Positions 16,730-22,846 of a stretch of DNA of 26,345 bases are shown one piece after another (the stretch's first letter is position 1; the number at the start of each line of letters is the position of its first letter). Both the position numbers and the translations under genes were made by a program. This DNA is from DAOUFU01 sp034429275 (lineage in GTDB: Bacteria > Chloroflexota > Anaerolineae > Aggregatilineales > Aggregatilineaceae): positions 1-26,345 of the forward strand of contig DAOUFU010000163.1 of NCBI GenBank assembly GCA_034429275.1, written 5' to 3'. The notes beneath the pieces are model-generated. The model worked only from the letters and a program-made list of their open reading frames with translations. It made no database searches and was not told where the DNA came from.

Positions 16730-16980
16730 CTCAACCCCCTGTGGTGTAACTGCTCAATGAGCGCCGGTGCCATACGGAAACTGCCGCGGTACTGCTGGCG
16801 CGCGGCCACCATGCGTTTTTTGACCGATAACGTTCCGATGCCCGGCAGAGCGACCGCTCCATTCCGGCTCAATTCGTCTTGCATGAGTTCGACCATCACG
16901 TCGATCACTTCCTTCACCTCCCGCTGTGTCTGGTGCGGGAGTCGTCTTGCGATGGCGGCAACCAGATCACGGTGCCTCAT
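16726..16980 (-). CDS. HU/IHF-like DNA-bending protein
   Basis: This 84-residue protein has the HU fold layout: helices (LVAAIARRLPHQTQREVKEVIDVMVELMQDEL), then the turn VALPGIGTLSVKKR, where HU proteins have V.LPGFGTF. The final arm is shorter and less typical than in chromosomal HU. It probably bends DNA at oriT, as IHF does for several plasmid relaxosomes. GGAGG lies five bases before the ATG at 16980. It opens the mobilization operon, directly downstream of the hairpin-rich segment. An HU-like gene inside a mob operon, rather than reliance on host IHF, is noteworthy. Confidence 0.8.
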   Translation of the reverse strand: MRHRDLVAAIARRLPHQTQREVKEVIDVMVELMQDELSRNGAVALPGIGTLSVKKRMVAARQQYRGSFRMAPALIEQLHHRGLR

Positions 16981-17032
16981 GGTATCCTCCAGGCGGCACT
17001 GGTCTTACATTCGGACGAAAACACCACGCGAA

Positions 17033-17272
17033 ACCGTGTGAACGGTCCGGGGTGCGTTTGTACGGACCGGCAGCCCGGTCCGAGCGGTGCGCGGGGTGAT
17101 CCCCACCGGCGCACCGGCGCTGCGCGCTGCCCGCGCGGCGAAAGCCCCTCCGGCGTGTGAGGAGCCAGCGATTTAGCTGGCTTAGGGGCAACCGGGCGAC
17201 CTGAATCGCCCCCAAACCCTGCCGGTTCCCCCGTACCCGGCTGCGCGCAGCCGGGGGGCCGCACAGCGGCCC
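17033..17272. other. Hairpin-rich segment, candidate oriT or structured RNA
   Basis: The 306-base gap between the mob and par operons has no convincing gene but many strong inverted repeats. They are ACCGT/ACGGT (17033-17046), CGGACCGG/CCGGTCCG with a 4-base loop (17063-17082), GGTGCGC/GCGCACC enclosing GGGG/CCCC (17086-17115), GCCCCT/AGGGGC enclosing AGCCAGC/GCTGGCT (17144-17189), GGGCGA/TCGCCC (17194-17211), a 20-base palindrome (17236-17255) and GGGCCGC/GCGGCCC with a 3-base loop (17256-17272). Position upstream of the relaxosome genes suggests oriT; a structured RNA or single-strand origin are alternatives. Confidence 0.6.
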
Positions 17273-17286
17273 AACACAGCGCGCGC

Positions 17287-17682
17287 TCACCAGCTCACCC
17301 GCGCCAGTTTGCGCGCACGACGCTGAGTCTCGGCATCGTTCAGTATGGGCATGTCGTGCGCCGGGGCGGGCGCAGTCCCTGCGGTTGCCACGACGGGTTG
17401 TCTTGCGGCGGCCTGTACTACCATACGTTCCAACACGGTCGGCATCGCCTCCAACGTCTGCCGGATTCGAGCGGTGTCCTGGCGCAGTTCGGCCAGGTCG
17501 AGGACGGTCGGCTTGCGGGGCGGCGGATTCAGCCCCAGCGCGGTATGGAGCATGTCACGAATGGCGTTGCTTCGGCTGCCCTCGTCCAGGCTTTCCCACC
17601 AATCGATGATGGCCTGATCGCCATCAAAGTATGCTTTGAAGCCGATCAAACGATAGGGGCGTTTCGGTTTGCGTCTGGCCAT
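17287..17682 (-). CDS. ParR-like RHH adaptor candidate
   Basis: This 131-residue protein follows the ParM-like gene. I chose the ATG at 17682 (MARRKPKRPYRLIGFKAYF) because GGGGAGAGG lies five bases upstream. The N-terminal half fits a ribbon-helix-helix DNA-binding module: a strand, then QAIIDWWESLDEGSRSNAIRDMLHTALGL. The rest is a charged, proline/alanine-rich tail. In actin-type partition systems the gene after parM encodes ParR, which binds the centromere and caps the filament, so this is the likely role here. Family similarity alone would not prove it. Confidence 0.6.
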   Translation of the reverse strand: MARRKPKRPYRLIGFKAYFDGDQAIIDWWESLDEGSRSNAIRDMLHTALGLNPPPRKPTVLDLAELRQDTARIRQTLEAMPTVLERMVVQAAARQPVVATAGTAPAPAHDMPILNDAETQRRARKLARVSW

Positions 17683-17698
17683 AGCGACCTCTCCCCGC

Positions 17699-17737
17699 GT
17701 GTTTAACACGTTGAACACGTGGTTTGACGTGTTAAAC
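17699..17737. repeat. Inverted/direct repeat block, candidate centromere or operator
   Basis: GTTTAACACGT (17701-17711) is the exact inverse complement of ACGTGTTAAAC (17727-17737), and a second direct AACACGT lies between them at 17714-17720. The block spans the ParM-like stop codon (17732-17734) and lies just before the ParR-like start. It could be the ParR binding site, although most parC sites lie upstream of parM. Confidence 0.55.
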
Positions 17738-18793
17738 GGTCTCCCCCCGTGCGACAAAGTGGGCATAGTTCAGATACCCGCGCGCGTTGGCCAACTGGGC
17801 ATCGCGGACCATCTCCGTCTGCGGATAGGCCTCGATCACCTGCTCGTGGACCAGTTCCGCGCCCCCGCCGGAGAGATAGATCACCTCGACCGTCGCGCCG
17901 CGCTTCCACTTCTCGCTCATCAGGTTGAGCGTGGCGCTGCGCAAGGGGGCGAGCGCGTCCTCAACCTCGGCGCTGTAGTCCATCACGCGCCCGTTGGCGG
18001 TGAAGGTGCCGGTGCGCATGACGCGCTCGATGATGCTGTAGGGAATCTTCTGGCGGTGATCGCGTTCGAGCAGTGCGGCGATGCGTTCCTGCGCGGTGAA
18101 GACGCCGCTCTCGACACTCCCGCTTTCGGCGTCCTTGAATTCGCCATCCTCATCCAGCGCGATATCCACCGTATAAGTTCCGACGTCCACCACACCGGTC
18201 CGCATGAAGGTATGGCGCGGGTTGATCTCGCCCGCCGGGGTGAGCAGATTGGCATACGCGGTGCCGTAGGGCTGCGGCATGACCATGACCTCGATCACGT
18301 TGGCGATCAGTTCGGCGCAGTCGGTCTGGACCAGGTGCTGACCGAGCAGCGCCGCCTTGAGTTCGCCCGCGTCCGGCATGTGATCGACCGGCAGCCCGGT
18401 GGCGATGCGCAGATGCACCGGCTCGCGGTTCCAGACGCCCTGCATCAGCTTGCCGATGGCGACCTTCGCCAGCCGTAGCCGGAAGGCGTTGCCCATCGTG
18501 CGCTCGTTGGCCGTGCGTCCACGCAGCCGCAGCAGTTCGCCGGGCGGCACCTGCGAGAGCGCCAGGTCGCCGACGAACCACATGCCCTGATCATCGGTGA
18601 TCTGGTCGCCGGGGTATTTGGTGTGCATCGTCTCGTGGCCGAATTTGAGTTCGCGGGCGTGCCCCATCACCGAAGGGAAGACGACCGCCTGATCATCGGT
18701 GAGCGCCTTCACTACGCCGTAGCCGATATCCAGGCCGATGGTGACGATGCCGCCCGAATTGCAATTCGACTTTGTAGCCTTAGCTTTGCCCAT
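17732..18793 (-). CDS. ParM/StbA-like actin-family ATPase
   Basis: This 353-residue actin-like protein probably forms filaments that push element copies apart. It has the expected nucleotide-binding signatures: phosphate-1 GLDIGYGVVKAL (about 20-31), phosphate-2 VVDVGTYTVDIAL (about 200-212) and adenosine motif IYLSGGGAELV (about 304-314), with ARGYLNYA near the end. The length is typical of plasmid ParM, Alp and archaeal Ta0583-type proteins, distinct from MreB. Its ATG at 18793 lies inside the upstream small gene's end (14-base overlap), and the ParR-like gene follows. A segregation system implies that the element exists, at least sometimes, as an autonomously replicating circle. Confidence 0.88.
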   Translation of the reverse strand: MGKAKATKSNCNSGGIVTIGLDIGYGVVKALTDDQAVVFPSVMGHARELKFGHETMHTKYPGDQITDDQGMWFVGDLALSQVPPGELLRLRGRTANERTMGNAFRLRLAKVAIGKLMQGVWNREPVHLRIATGLPVDHMPDAGELKAALLGQHLVQTDCAELIANVIEVMVMPQPYGTAYANLLTPAGEINPRHTFMRTGVVDVGTYTVDIALDEDGEFKDAESGSVESGVFTAQERIAALLERDHRQKIPYSIIERVMRTGTFTANGRVMDYSAEVEDALAPLRSATLNLMSEKWKRGATVEVIYLSGGGAELVHEQVIEAYPQTEMVRDAQLANARGYLNYAHFVARGETV

Positions 18794-18998
18794 TGTGGGT
18801 ATTCTCCTGAATGAGCACAGAGGGATCGCGGACGGTTTGATCGGCTTTGGGGCAGTCCTGTTCAGCGAACAGCATCCCCAACGCCTGGCGGATGACGACT
18901 CCGCCGCGCCGGTAGCGCAGCGCGGGCAGCAGCGCGCGATAGAGCCTCGCCTCCTGCGGGTCGGCGAGATTGAGCGAAAACTCGATGCGTTTGAACAT
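18780..18998 (-). CDS. Small RHH-like protein of the par operon
   Basis: This 72-residue protein starts at the ATG at 18998, six bases after GAGGAGGG. It reads MFKRIEFSLNLADPQEARLYRALLPALRYRRGGVVIRQALGMLFAEQ: a strand, a helix and a second helix in the order of a ribbon-helix-helix fold, as in ParR/StbB-like and other small plasmid regulators. It overlaps the ParM-like start by 14 bases, so the two are translationally coupled. It could be an operon repressor or the true ParR. The C-terminal tail is polar and probably disordered. Confidence 0.6.
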   Translation of the reverse strand: MFKRIEFSLNLADPQEARLYRALLPALRYRRGGVVIRQALGMLFAEQDCPKADQTVRDPSVLIQENTHNGQS

Positions 18999-19062
18999 GA
19001 CGTGCCCTCCTCTCACCGGACTGAGTCCGGGCTGACACGGGAAATAAAAAAGCGTCGGTCGA

Positions 19063-19281
19063 TTAGCGCGCCGCGATTGCATCCGCCTCGCCATCGGAGG
19101 TGCTCTCTCCGCCGTCGAATGGCTTCCCCTGCGCATCCTGCCCCGCCCGAATCAGCGCGGAGAGGATGTCCGTGTTGCTGGCGAGCGCTTCTTGCAGGCT
19201 GCTGTAACGCCACAACGACGGGTCCTGCCCGATGACCAGCGGTGTAGCTTTCACTCGACTTGTTCCGCGGCGCTTGGCCAT
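19063..19281 (-). CDS. Small hypothetical protein heading the par operon
   Basis: I do not recognise this 72-residue protein. The ATG at 19281 has AAGGA four bases upstream. The N-terminus is basic (MAKRRGTSRVK), the middle has VIGQDPSLWRYSSLQEALASNTDILSALIRAG, possibly helical, and the C-terminus is acidic (DGGESTSDGEADAIAAR). It is the first - strand gene facing the repressor, so its leader carries the operator-like repeats. It lies 64 bases before the RHH gene and is probably co-transcribed. A longer overlapping frame (start 19333) lacks a ribosome site. Confidence 0.55.
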   Translation of the reverse strand: MAKRRGTSRVKATPLVIGQDPSLWRYSSLQEALASNTDILSALIRAGQDAQGKPFDGGESTSDGEADAIAAR

Positions 19282-19303
19282 GCGATCCTTCCTGTAATGT
19301 CGT

Positions 19304-19377
19304 TACGAACTTCGTATTCTGATACGAATTCAAAGCAAAAATCGCAGTGCGATCTACAATGTCGTACTAAAATACGA
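19304..19377. promoter_or_regulatory. Cluster of inverted repeats, probable repressor operators
   Basis: The gap between the divergent par operon and XRE repressor holds several symmetric sites. They are TACGAA-C-TTCGTA (19304-19316), TTCGTAT-TCTG-ATACGAA (19311-19328), ATCGCA-G-TGCGAT (19341-19353) and TCGTA-N6-TACGA (19362-19377), plus a lone TCGTA at 19396. The shared half-site TTCGTA suggests one dimeric regulator, most simply the XRE protein encoded next door. Confidence 0.65.
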
Positions 19378-19455
19378 TGATCGCACCGTGGTTTATCGTA
19401 ATGCAAAAGGGGTTATGCTGTCAAGTACCGAAAAACGTATTCGCGGGAGTTCCGG

Positions 19456-19461
19456 TATAAT
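19456..19461 (+). promoter_or_regulatory. -10 element of the XRE repressor promoter
   Basis: A perfect TATAAT lies 40 bases upstream of the repressor ATG. The region 17 bases upstream has no good -35 match, so the promoter may be weak or depend on an activator. Confidence 0.55.
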
Positions 19462-19501
19462 GAACGGAAGATTTGAAGTCCAATTTTAAGGTAAACGTGC
19501 G

Positions 19502-20143
19502 ATGCCAGCTTTTCCACATACCCTGGGAACGTTTATTGCTGATGTGATGAGCAAACAGCAGCATAACAATGTGTCATTGGCACAGGCTGCGGGCGTTTCC
19601 GAAGGGGTAATTCGCAATCTGCTGAAACATGGAGTTGATCCCAAAGCCAAAGACCCCGATGCAAGAACTCTGCGTAAGGTGGCTGATGCCCTGGGAGTTG
19701 ACTCCTTGATGTTGTTCCGCCTGGCCGGGTACATTCCTCCCGCCCCTGACGCGAACACCGTGCGCGCGGAGTACCTCGCCGACGTCTTCGACACCCTCTC
19801 GCCCGAAAAACAAGACGCGGTCATGGGCGTGCTTGAAGCCATGGCGGACGCTCCGCGCCAGAAGAAGTCTATCCAGGAAATGCGACGATACGCGGATCGC
19901 GCGCTGGCCGGTATGGACCTCACCTTCCCGGCGATGCTCCGCGAAACGGCCAACCAGTTGATCGTGCAGTACAGTATGACTGCTCCGGGCGATGTCGGGC
20001 GCATCGAGCCGGATGCCATTGTCGCGGGCACCGCCTGGCGCGATCTCCCGATGGCAGTACGCGAACGCATTACCGCCCTCATCCGCCACAAGCTCTCGCT
20101 GGAATACGATCCGACGATGGTCGATCCGGAGTGGCGGGAGTAG
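19502..20143 (+). CDS. XRE-family HTH transcriptional regulator
   Basis: This 213-residue protein has an N-terminal Cro/CI-type helix-turn-helix (about 8-70). SLAQAAGVSEGVIRNLLK holds the two core helices and ARTLRKVADALGVD the closing helix. No Ser-Lys autocleavage or metallopeptidase motif is visible in the C-terminal part, which is mostly helical, so it is probably not a LexA-like self-cleaving repressor. TAAGGT lies nine bases before the ATG. It is divergent from the par/mob operons with operator-like repeats between, so it likely represses the element's maintenance genes and perhaps itself. The AAA ATPase gene starts 25 bases after its stop. Confidence 0.85.
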   Translation: MPAFPHTLGTFIADVMSKQQHNNVSLAQAAGVSEGVIRNLLKHGVDPKAKDPDARTLRKVADALGVDSLMLFRLAGYIPPAPDANTVRAEYLADVFDTLSPEKQDAVMGVLEAMADAPRQKKSIQEMRRYADRALAGMDLTFPAMLRETANQLIVQYSMTAPGDVGRIEPDAIVAGTAWRDLPMAVRERITALIRHKLSLEYDPTMVDPEWRE

Positions 20144-20168
20144 TCCAATCAGCGGGGAGAAAAACAAT

Positions 20169-21368
20169 ATGGCACGCATTACGTCATTGAGACTCCAGGG
20201 TTACCGGCCCTTTGGGGATTTTCTGGCCCACTTCGGCCCGCTGGAAGTGTTGGTCGGCGCAAACGGATCCGGCAAGTCAGCGCTGTTTGAGTTTCTCAAG
20301 TTCCTGCGCGATGGGCTATCCAGCGACATTCCGCCGGAGATCGTGCCCGGTTCTATCGGACAGCAGATTTTCCACATGCCTGGCCCGGAACGGTTCTGGT
20401 GGAGCGTGGAAGTAGATTTCGGGCAGAAGTACCCTATCCGCTATCAGGGCGAATTGATTGGTCCGATTGGTCGCACTCAGATTGTCTTTGAGCGTGTGAT
20501 TGCTGCTCCCCCAGATGAAGTCCCTACTTACCTGTTCATGGATATGCAGGGACGCAGAGGGGTGATTCGCGATCCCGAGTCAAGAAAGTTGATGGAGCAA
20601 GAAATTGCGCTAGCCCGTCCCAATCAGCTCGGGCTTAGCACAGTCTCTAATCCCGCTATGATTACACTCTACAATTTGCGAGAATACATTCTTGGTTGGC
20701 GATTCTATAGCTCATTCAACATCGCTAATCAAAAAATACGTAAATCTGTTCCAATTGAGCAGGCACCTGTTCTCTATGAGGATGCGGGAAATCTGAGTTC
20801 TGTACTGCACTACCTGATGACCGAACACCCGGCAGTCTTTGAAGAGCTTCAACATCATATCCGTTCGGTAGTGCCTGGTTTTCGGCGGCTCAACGTTAAA
20901 GCGCGTGGCGGTCCTGGCGAGGTGATCGCCTTCTGGCAGGAAACCGGGGTAGATCAAGATCTCAGCCTGGCCGACTTGTCGGATGGCATTCTGCGCTTAC
21001 TCTGCTGGGCCGTGCTTTGCTTGCAACCGAACCCACCCACGCTCATCTGTATCGACGAGCCGGATCAGGGGGTTCACCCGCGCACGCTGCCGCTTCTGGC
21101 AGGGCTGTTCCAGAAGGCCAGCCAACGCACCCAGATTCTGTTGGCAACGCACAATTCGTATTTTCTCACCCAGTTTGAGCTGGCACAGATCGCAGCCATG
21201 CGTAAAGAGAACGGCGAAGCGAAATTCATCAAACCGGGTGATTCCCAAGTGTTGGTAGACATTCTTGCAGACTTCGGTTCCAACGAGATCGAGAATCTGC
21301 ACCGCAGCGACGAATTGGTCGGCATCGCAGTGCTGAACGCTTCGAAGAAGGCCGCTTCTGGCGCGTAG
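20169..21368 (+). CDS. RecF/OLD-like AAA ATPase (AAA_21 type), cargo gene 1
   Basis: This 399-residue ABC/SMC-class ATPase has Walker A in GANGSGKS (30-37), an SDG signature motif in LADLSDGILRLL (268-278), Walker B LICIDEPDQGVH (292-303) and the switch histidine in ATHNS (326-330). It has no TOPRIM nuclease domain. Such ATPases (COG4637 type) are common in phage defence islands and are usually paired with an effector. The next gene encodes an HNH nuclease, echoing the ATPase-HNH pairing of Septu, but a recombinase-derived fragment separates them. I chose the ATG at 20169, with GGGGAG nine bases upstream. It is the first of the accessory genes between repressor and recombinase. Confidence 0.85.
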   Translation: MARITSLRLQGYRPFGDFLAHFGPLEVLVGANGSGKSALFEFLKFLRDGLSSDIPPEIVPGSIGQQIFHMPGPERFWWSVEVDFGQKYPIRYQGELIGPIGRTQIVFERVIAAPPDEVPTYLFMDMQGRRGVIRDPESRKLMEQEIALARPNQLGLSTVSNPAMITLYNLREYILGWRFYSSFNIANQKIRKSVPIEQAPVLYEDAGNLSSVLHYLMTEHPAVFEELQHHIRSVVPGFRRLNVKARGGPGEVIAFWQETGVDQDLSLADLSDGILRLLCWAVLCLQPNPPTLICIDEPDQGVHPRTLPLLAGLFQKASQRTQILLATHNSYFLTQFELAQIAAMRKENGEAKFIKPGDSQVLVDILADFGSNEIENLHRSDELVGIAVLNASKKAASGA

Positions 21369-21395
21369 AAGCGACAGTCAATCAAGGGAAATCCC

Positions 21396-21480
21396 ATGCC
21401 CGACTCCACTTCCGACTCCGCCCGCACCCCGCACCTCATCCGCCAGAACTGCCCGCTTCCGCCGGGAAACGCACGTCGTC
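21396..21480 (+). repeat. Recombinase 5'-end copy R1 (truncated)
   Basis: Starting at an ATG, this segment matches the first codons of the serine recombinase at 24616 (MPDSTSDSA, then HL.RQ.CPLPPG). It has one extra A that shifts the frame in the GGAAACGC stretch. Its 21414-21480 part is identical over 67 bases to R2. Homology stops at CGTCGTC. The frame from the ATG runs 33 codons and ends in TGA overlapping the HNH start codon (ATGA). AAGGGA lies upstream of the ATG, so the short peptide may be translated and couple to HNH translation. Confidence 0.85.
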
Positions 21481-21493
21481 TAGGGGGCGAAAA

Positions 21494-21856
21494 ATGAACA
21501 GCTTCACCGACTCACTGCGAGGTTATGGCTTCAAGATTTTTCAGCGTGATAACTTCAAATGCCGATACTGTGGTGCCGACGGAGCAGCCTCTTTTGAGAC
21601 CTGGCTCACGCTCACAGTCGATCATTTGCTTCCGCAAGGTCATCCCGAACGGAATAACCCTGACTACATCGTGACTGCTTGCAGCTTCTGCAACACAGCC
21701 GACAATCGCTATTTTGCTCTCGCTTCCAAGCGCGGTCTGAAATTTGATGGACTAACGCCGGACGAGTTGGTAGCCCAACGGTGGCCCTATGTACAGGCTG
21801 TTCGAGAAGCCTATCGGCGCTTTTGGGACGAAAATGTCAGCACCTTCAAGGAGTAA
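21494..21856 (+). CDS. HNH endonuclease, cargo gene 2
   Basis: This 120-residue nuclease has a zinc-stabilised HNH module: C23 and C26 in FKCRYCG, D43-H44 in LTVDHLLPQG, N54/N55 before YIVTAC, and C63 and C66 in CSFCN. The histidine at 44 and the CN after the second cysteine pair form the usual beta-beta-alpha metal site. It probably cuts double-stranded DNA. There is no extra DNA-binding domain, so targeting may depend on a partner, plausibly the ATPase upstream. The ATG at 21494 overlaps the stop of the short R1 frame, pointing to translational coupling. R2 begins 11 bases after its stop. Confidence 0.88.
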   Translation: MNSFTDSLRGYGFKIFQRDNFKCRYCGADGAASFETWLTLTVDHLLPQGHPERNNPDYIVTACSFCNTADNRYFALASKRGLKFDGLTPDELVAQRWPYVQAVREAYRRFWDENVSTFKE

Positions 21857-21867
21857 GAGCACCGCCC

Positions 21868-21979
21868 ATGCATTCAGACGACTCCGCCCGCACCCCGCAC
21901 CTCATCCGCCAGAACTGCCCGCTTCCGCCGGGAAACGCACGTCGTCGGCTACTGCCGCGACTCCGGCGGTGAGGAATAG
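21868..21979 (+). repeat. Recombinase 5'-end copy R2 (truncated)
   Basis: This segment begins at an ATG (MHSDDSARTPHLIRQNCPLPPG) and matches the recombinase 5' end through the catalytic-serine codons up to GAGGAA, followed by TAG. Like R1 it carries the extra A in GGAAACGC, so the ATG frame ends early at 21972 after 34 codons, while the homologous frame runs to the TAG. AAGGAG precedes the ATG. The next gene starts 17 bases after the homology ends. Confidence 0.85.
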
Positions 21980-21996
21980 GAAAACAGAATAATATC

Positions 21997-22572
21997 ATGG
22001 GAAAGTCTTATAAGGATTTGTCGCCAGAGGAAGAACTAGAACTCACCCTATTGCTTGGGTTTTTCCAAGAGTCGGTACAGAATGCTTATCTGCAAATGGA
22101 ACGATGGAGTCAACAAAAACGCGGTTGGGATCTGCAGATGTTTTTTGTTGCGATGATGTGTGTTTTTGAGGCCACAACAGGATTAAAACGTTTCTTGGAA
22201 CATGATGATCCAGAAGTGTGGTCCATATTGAAGAGGTTTAGAGATAAAGTTGACCGGCAAAAAATCGGGGAACTACGGAATGACATCATCCACCCAAAAC
22301 AAATATCAAAATTGCAGGACCAAAAAAGGAAACCTCTTCCAAAAAGTTCCGTGCTCCATATAGGAAGCTATCATGTAGATAGGGATGAATATTACTTTGG
22401 AAAACACAAAATCCGTATACCGGAAGCGTTTGATTTGGTTACTCAGATGATCCAAGAATTGCGGACGCTGACAACCAGCCGCCTCACAGATTTCTATCAA
22501 AACCAAACAGGTGCTGTCGAGGGAATGATCCCTTTTACTTATCTGCATCATTTTCCTCTGCGGGAGAATTGA
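21997..22572 (+). CDS. HEPN-motif protein, putative RNase effector, cargo gene 3
   Basis: I do not recognise a named family for this 191-residue, largely helical protein. It contains GELRNDIIHP (91-100), in which R94-N95-x3-H99 fits the R-x4-6-H motif of HEPN ribonucleases; N or D after the arginine is typical. The preceding helices (FFVAMMCVFEATTGLKRFLEH) would form the HEPN bundle. HEPN proteins act as toxins and as effectors of abortive-infection systems. The C-terminal third (from about 115) has beta-rich sequence of unknown role. The gene is distinctly AT-richer than its flanks, indicating transfer. R3 starts three bases after its stop. A non-catalytic HEPN-like protein is possible. Confidence 0.5.
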   Translation: MGKSYKDLSPEEELELTLLLGFFQESVQNAYLQMERWSQQKRGWDLQMFFVAMMCVFEATTGLKRFLEHDDPEVWSILKRFRDKVDRQKIGELRNDIIHPKQISKLQDQKRKPLPKSSVLHIGSYHVDRDEYYFGKHKIRIPEAFDLVTQMIQELRTLTTSRLTDFYQNQTGAVEGMIPFTYLHHFPLREN

Positions 22573-22575
22573 CTC

Positions 22576-22737
22576 ATGCCCGACTCCACTTCCGACTCCG
22601 CCCACTACCTGCACCTCGTCCGCCAGGACTGCCCGCTGCCGCCCGGAACGCACGTCGTCGGCTACTGCCGCGATTCCGGCGGCGAGGAATAGAAGCGCTC
22701 TGTCGCCCAGCAAACCGATACGATCCGCGAGTACTGT
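22576..22737 (+). repeat. Recombinase 5'-end copy R3 (truncated, mosaic)
   Basis: The first 29 bases match R1. Then 22603-22689 is identical over 87 bases to 24637-24723 of the live recombinase. After GAGGAA the identity falls to about 70% up to TACTGT at 22737 and then vanishes. The ATG frame encodes 38 residues ending GYCRDSGGEE, then TAG where the recombinase has CAG. The frame beyond the TAG would read KRSVAQQTDTIREYC, clearly recombinase-like. Confidence 0.9.
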
Positions 22738-22846
22738 ATTTCATCCATGGGACTGAACAATCGACTTTGTGAGAAAAACGCCCCGTTAACGCCGAGTTTG
22801 GAGTGTAAGCTCATGTGTGCATGTTTTGCAGCCAGGAGGGGTAAAC

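Noticed and set aside
15617..17041. 474-codon + strand frame across the mobilization operon
   Set aside because: It lies opposite three well-supported - strand genes with ribosome sites and overlaps; composition is that of a shadow frame.
17033..17272. tRNA or riboswitch in the hairpin segment
   Set aside because: No cloverleaf, CCA end or known riboswitch core could be found; only generic stems.
20169..21856. Annotating the ATPase and HNH gene as a complete Septu system
   Set aside because: Gene content fits, but sizes and the intervening recombinase fragment do not; kept as a resemblance only.
22690..22692. Programmed read-through of the TAG in R3
   Set aside because: Homology ends 15 codons later and no stimulatory structure or full recombinase follows; a stop codon is simpler.
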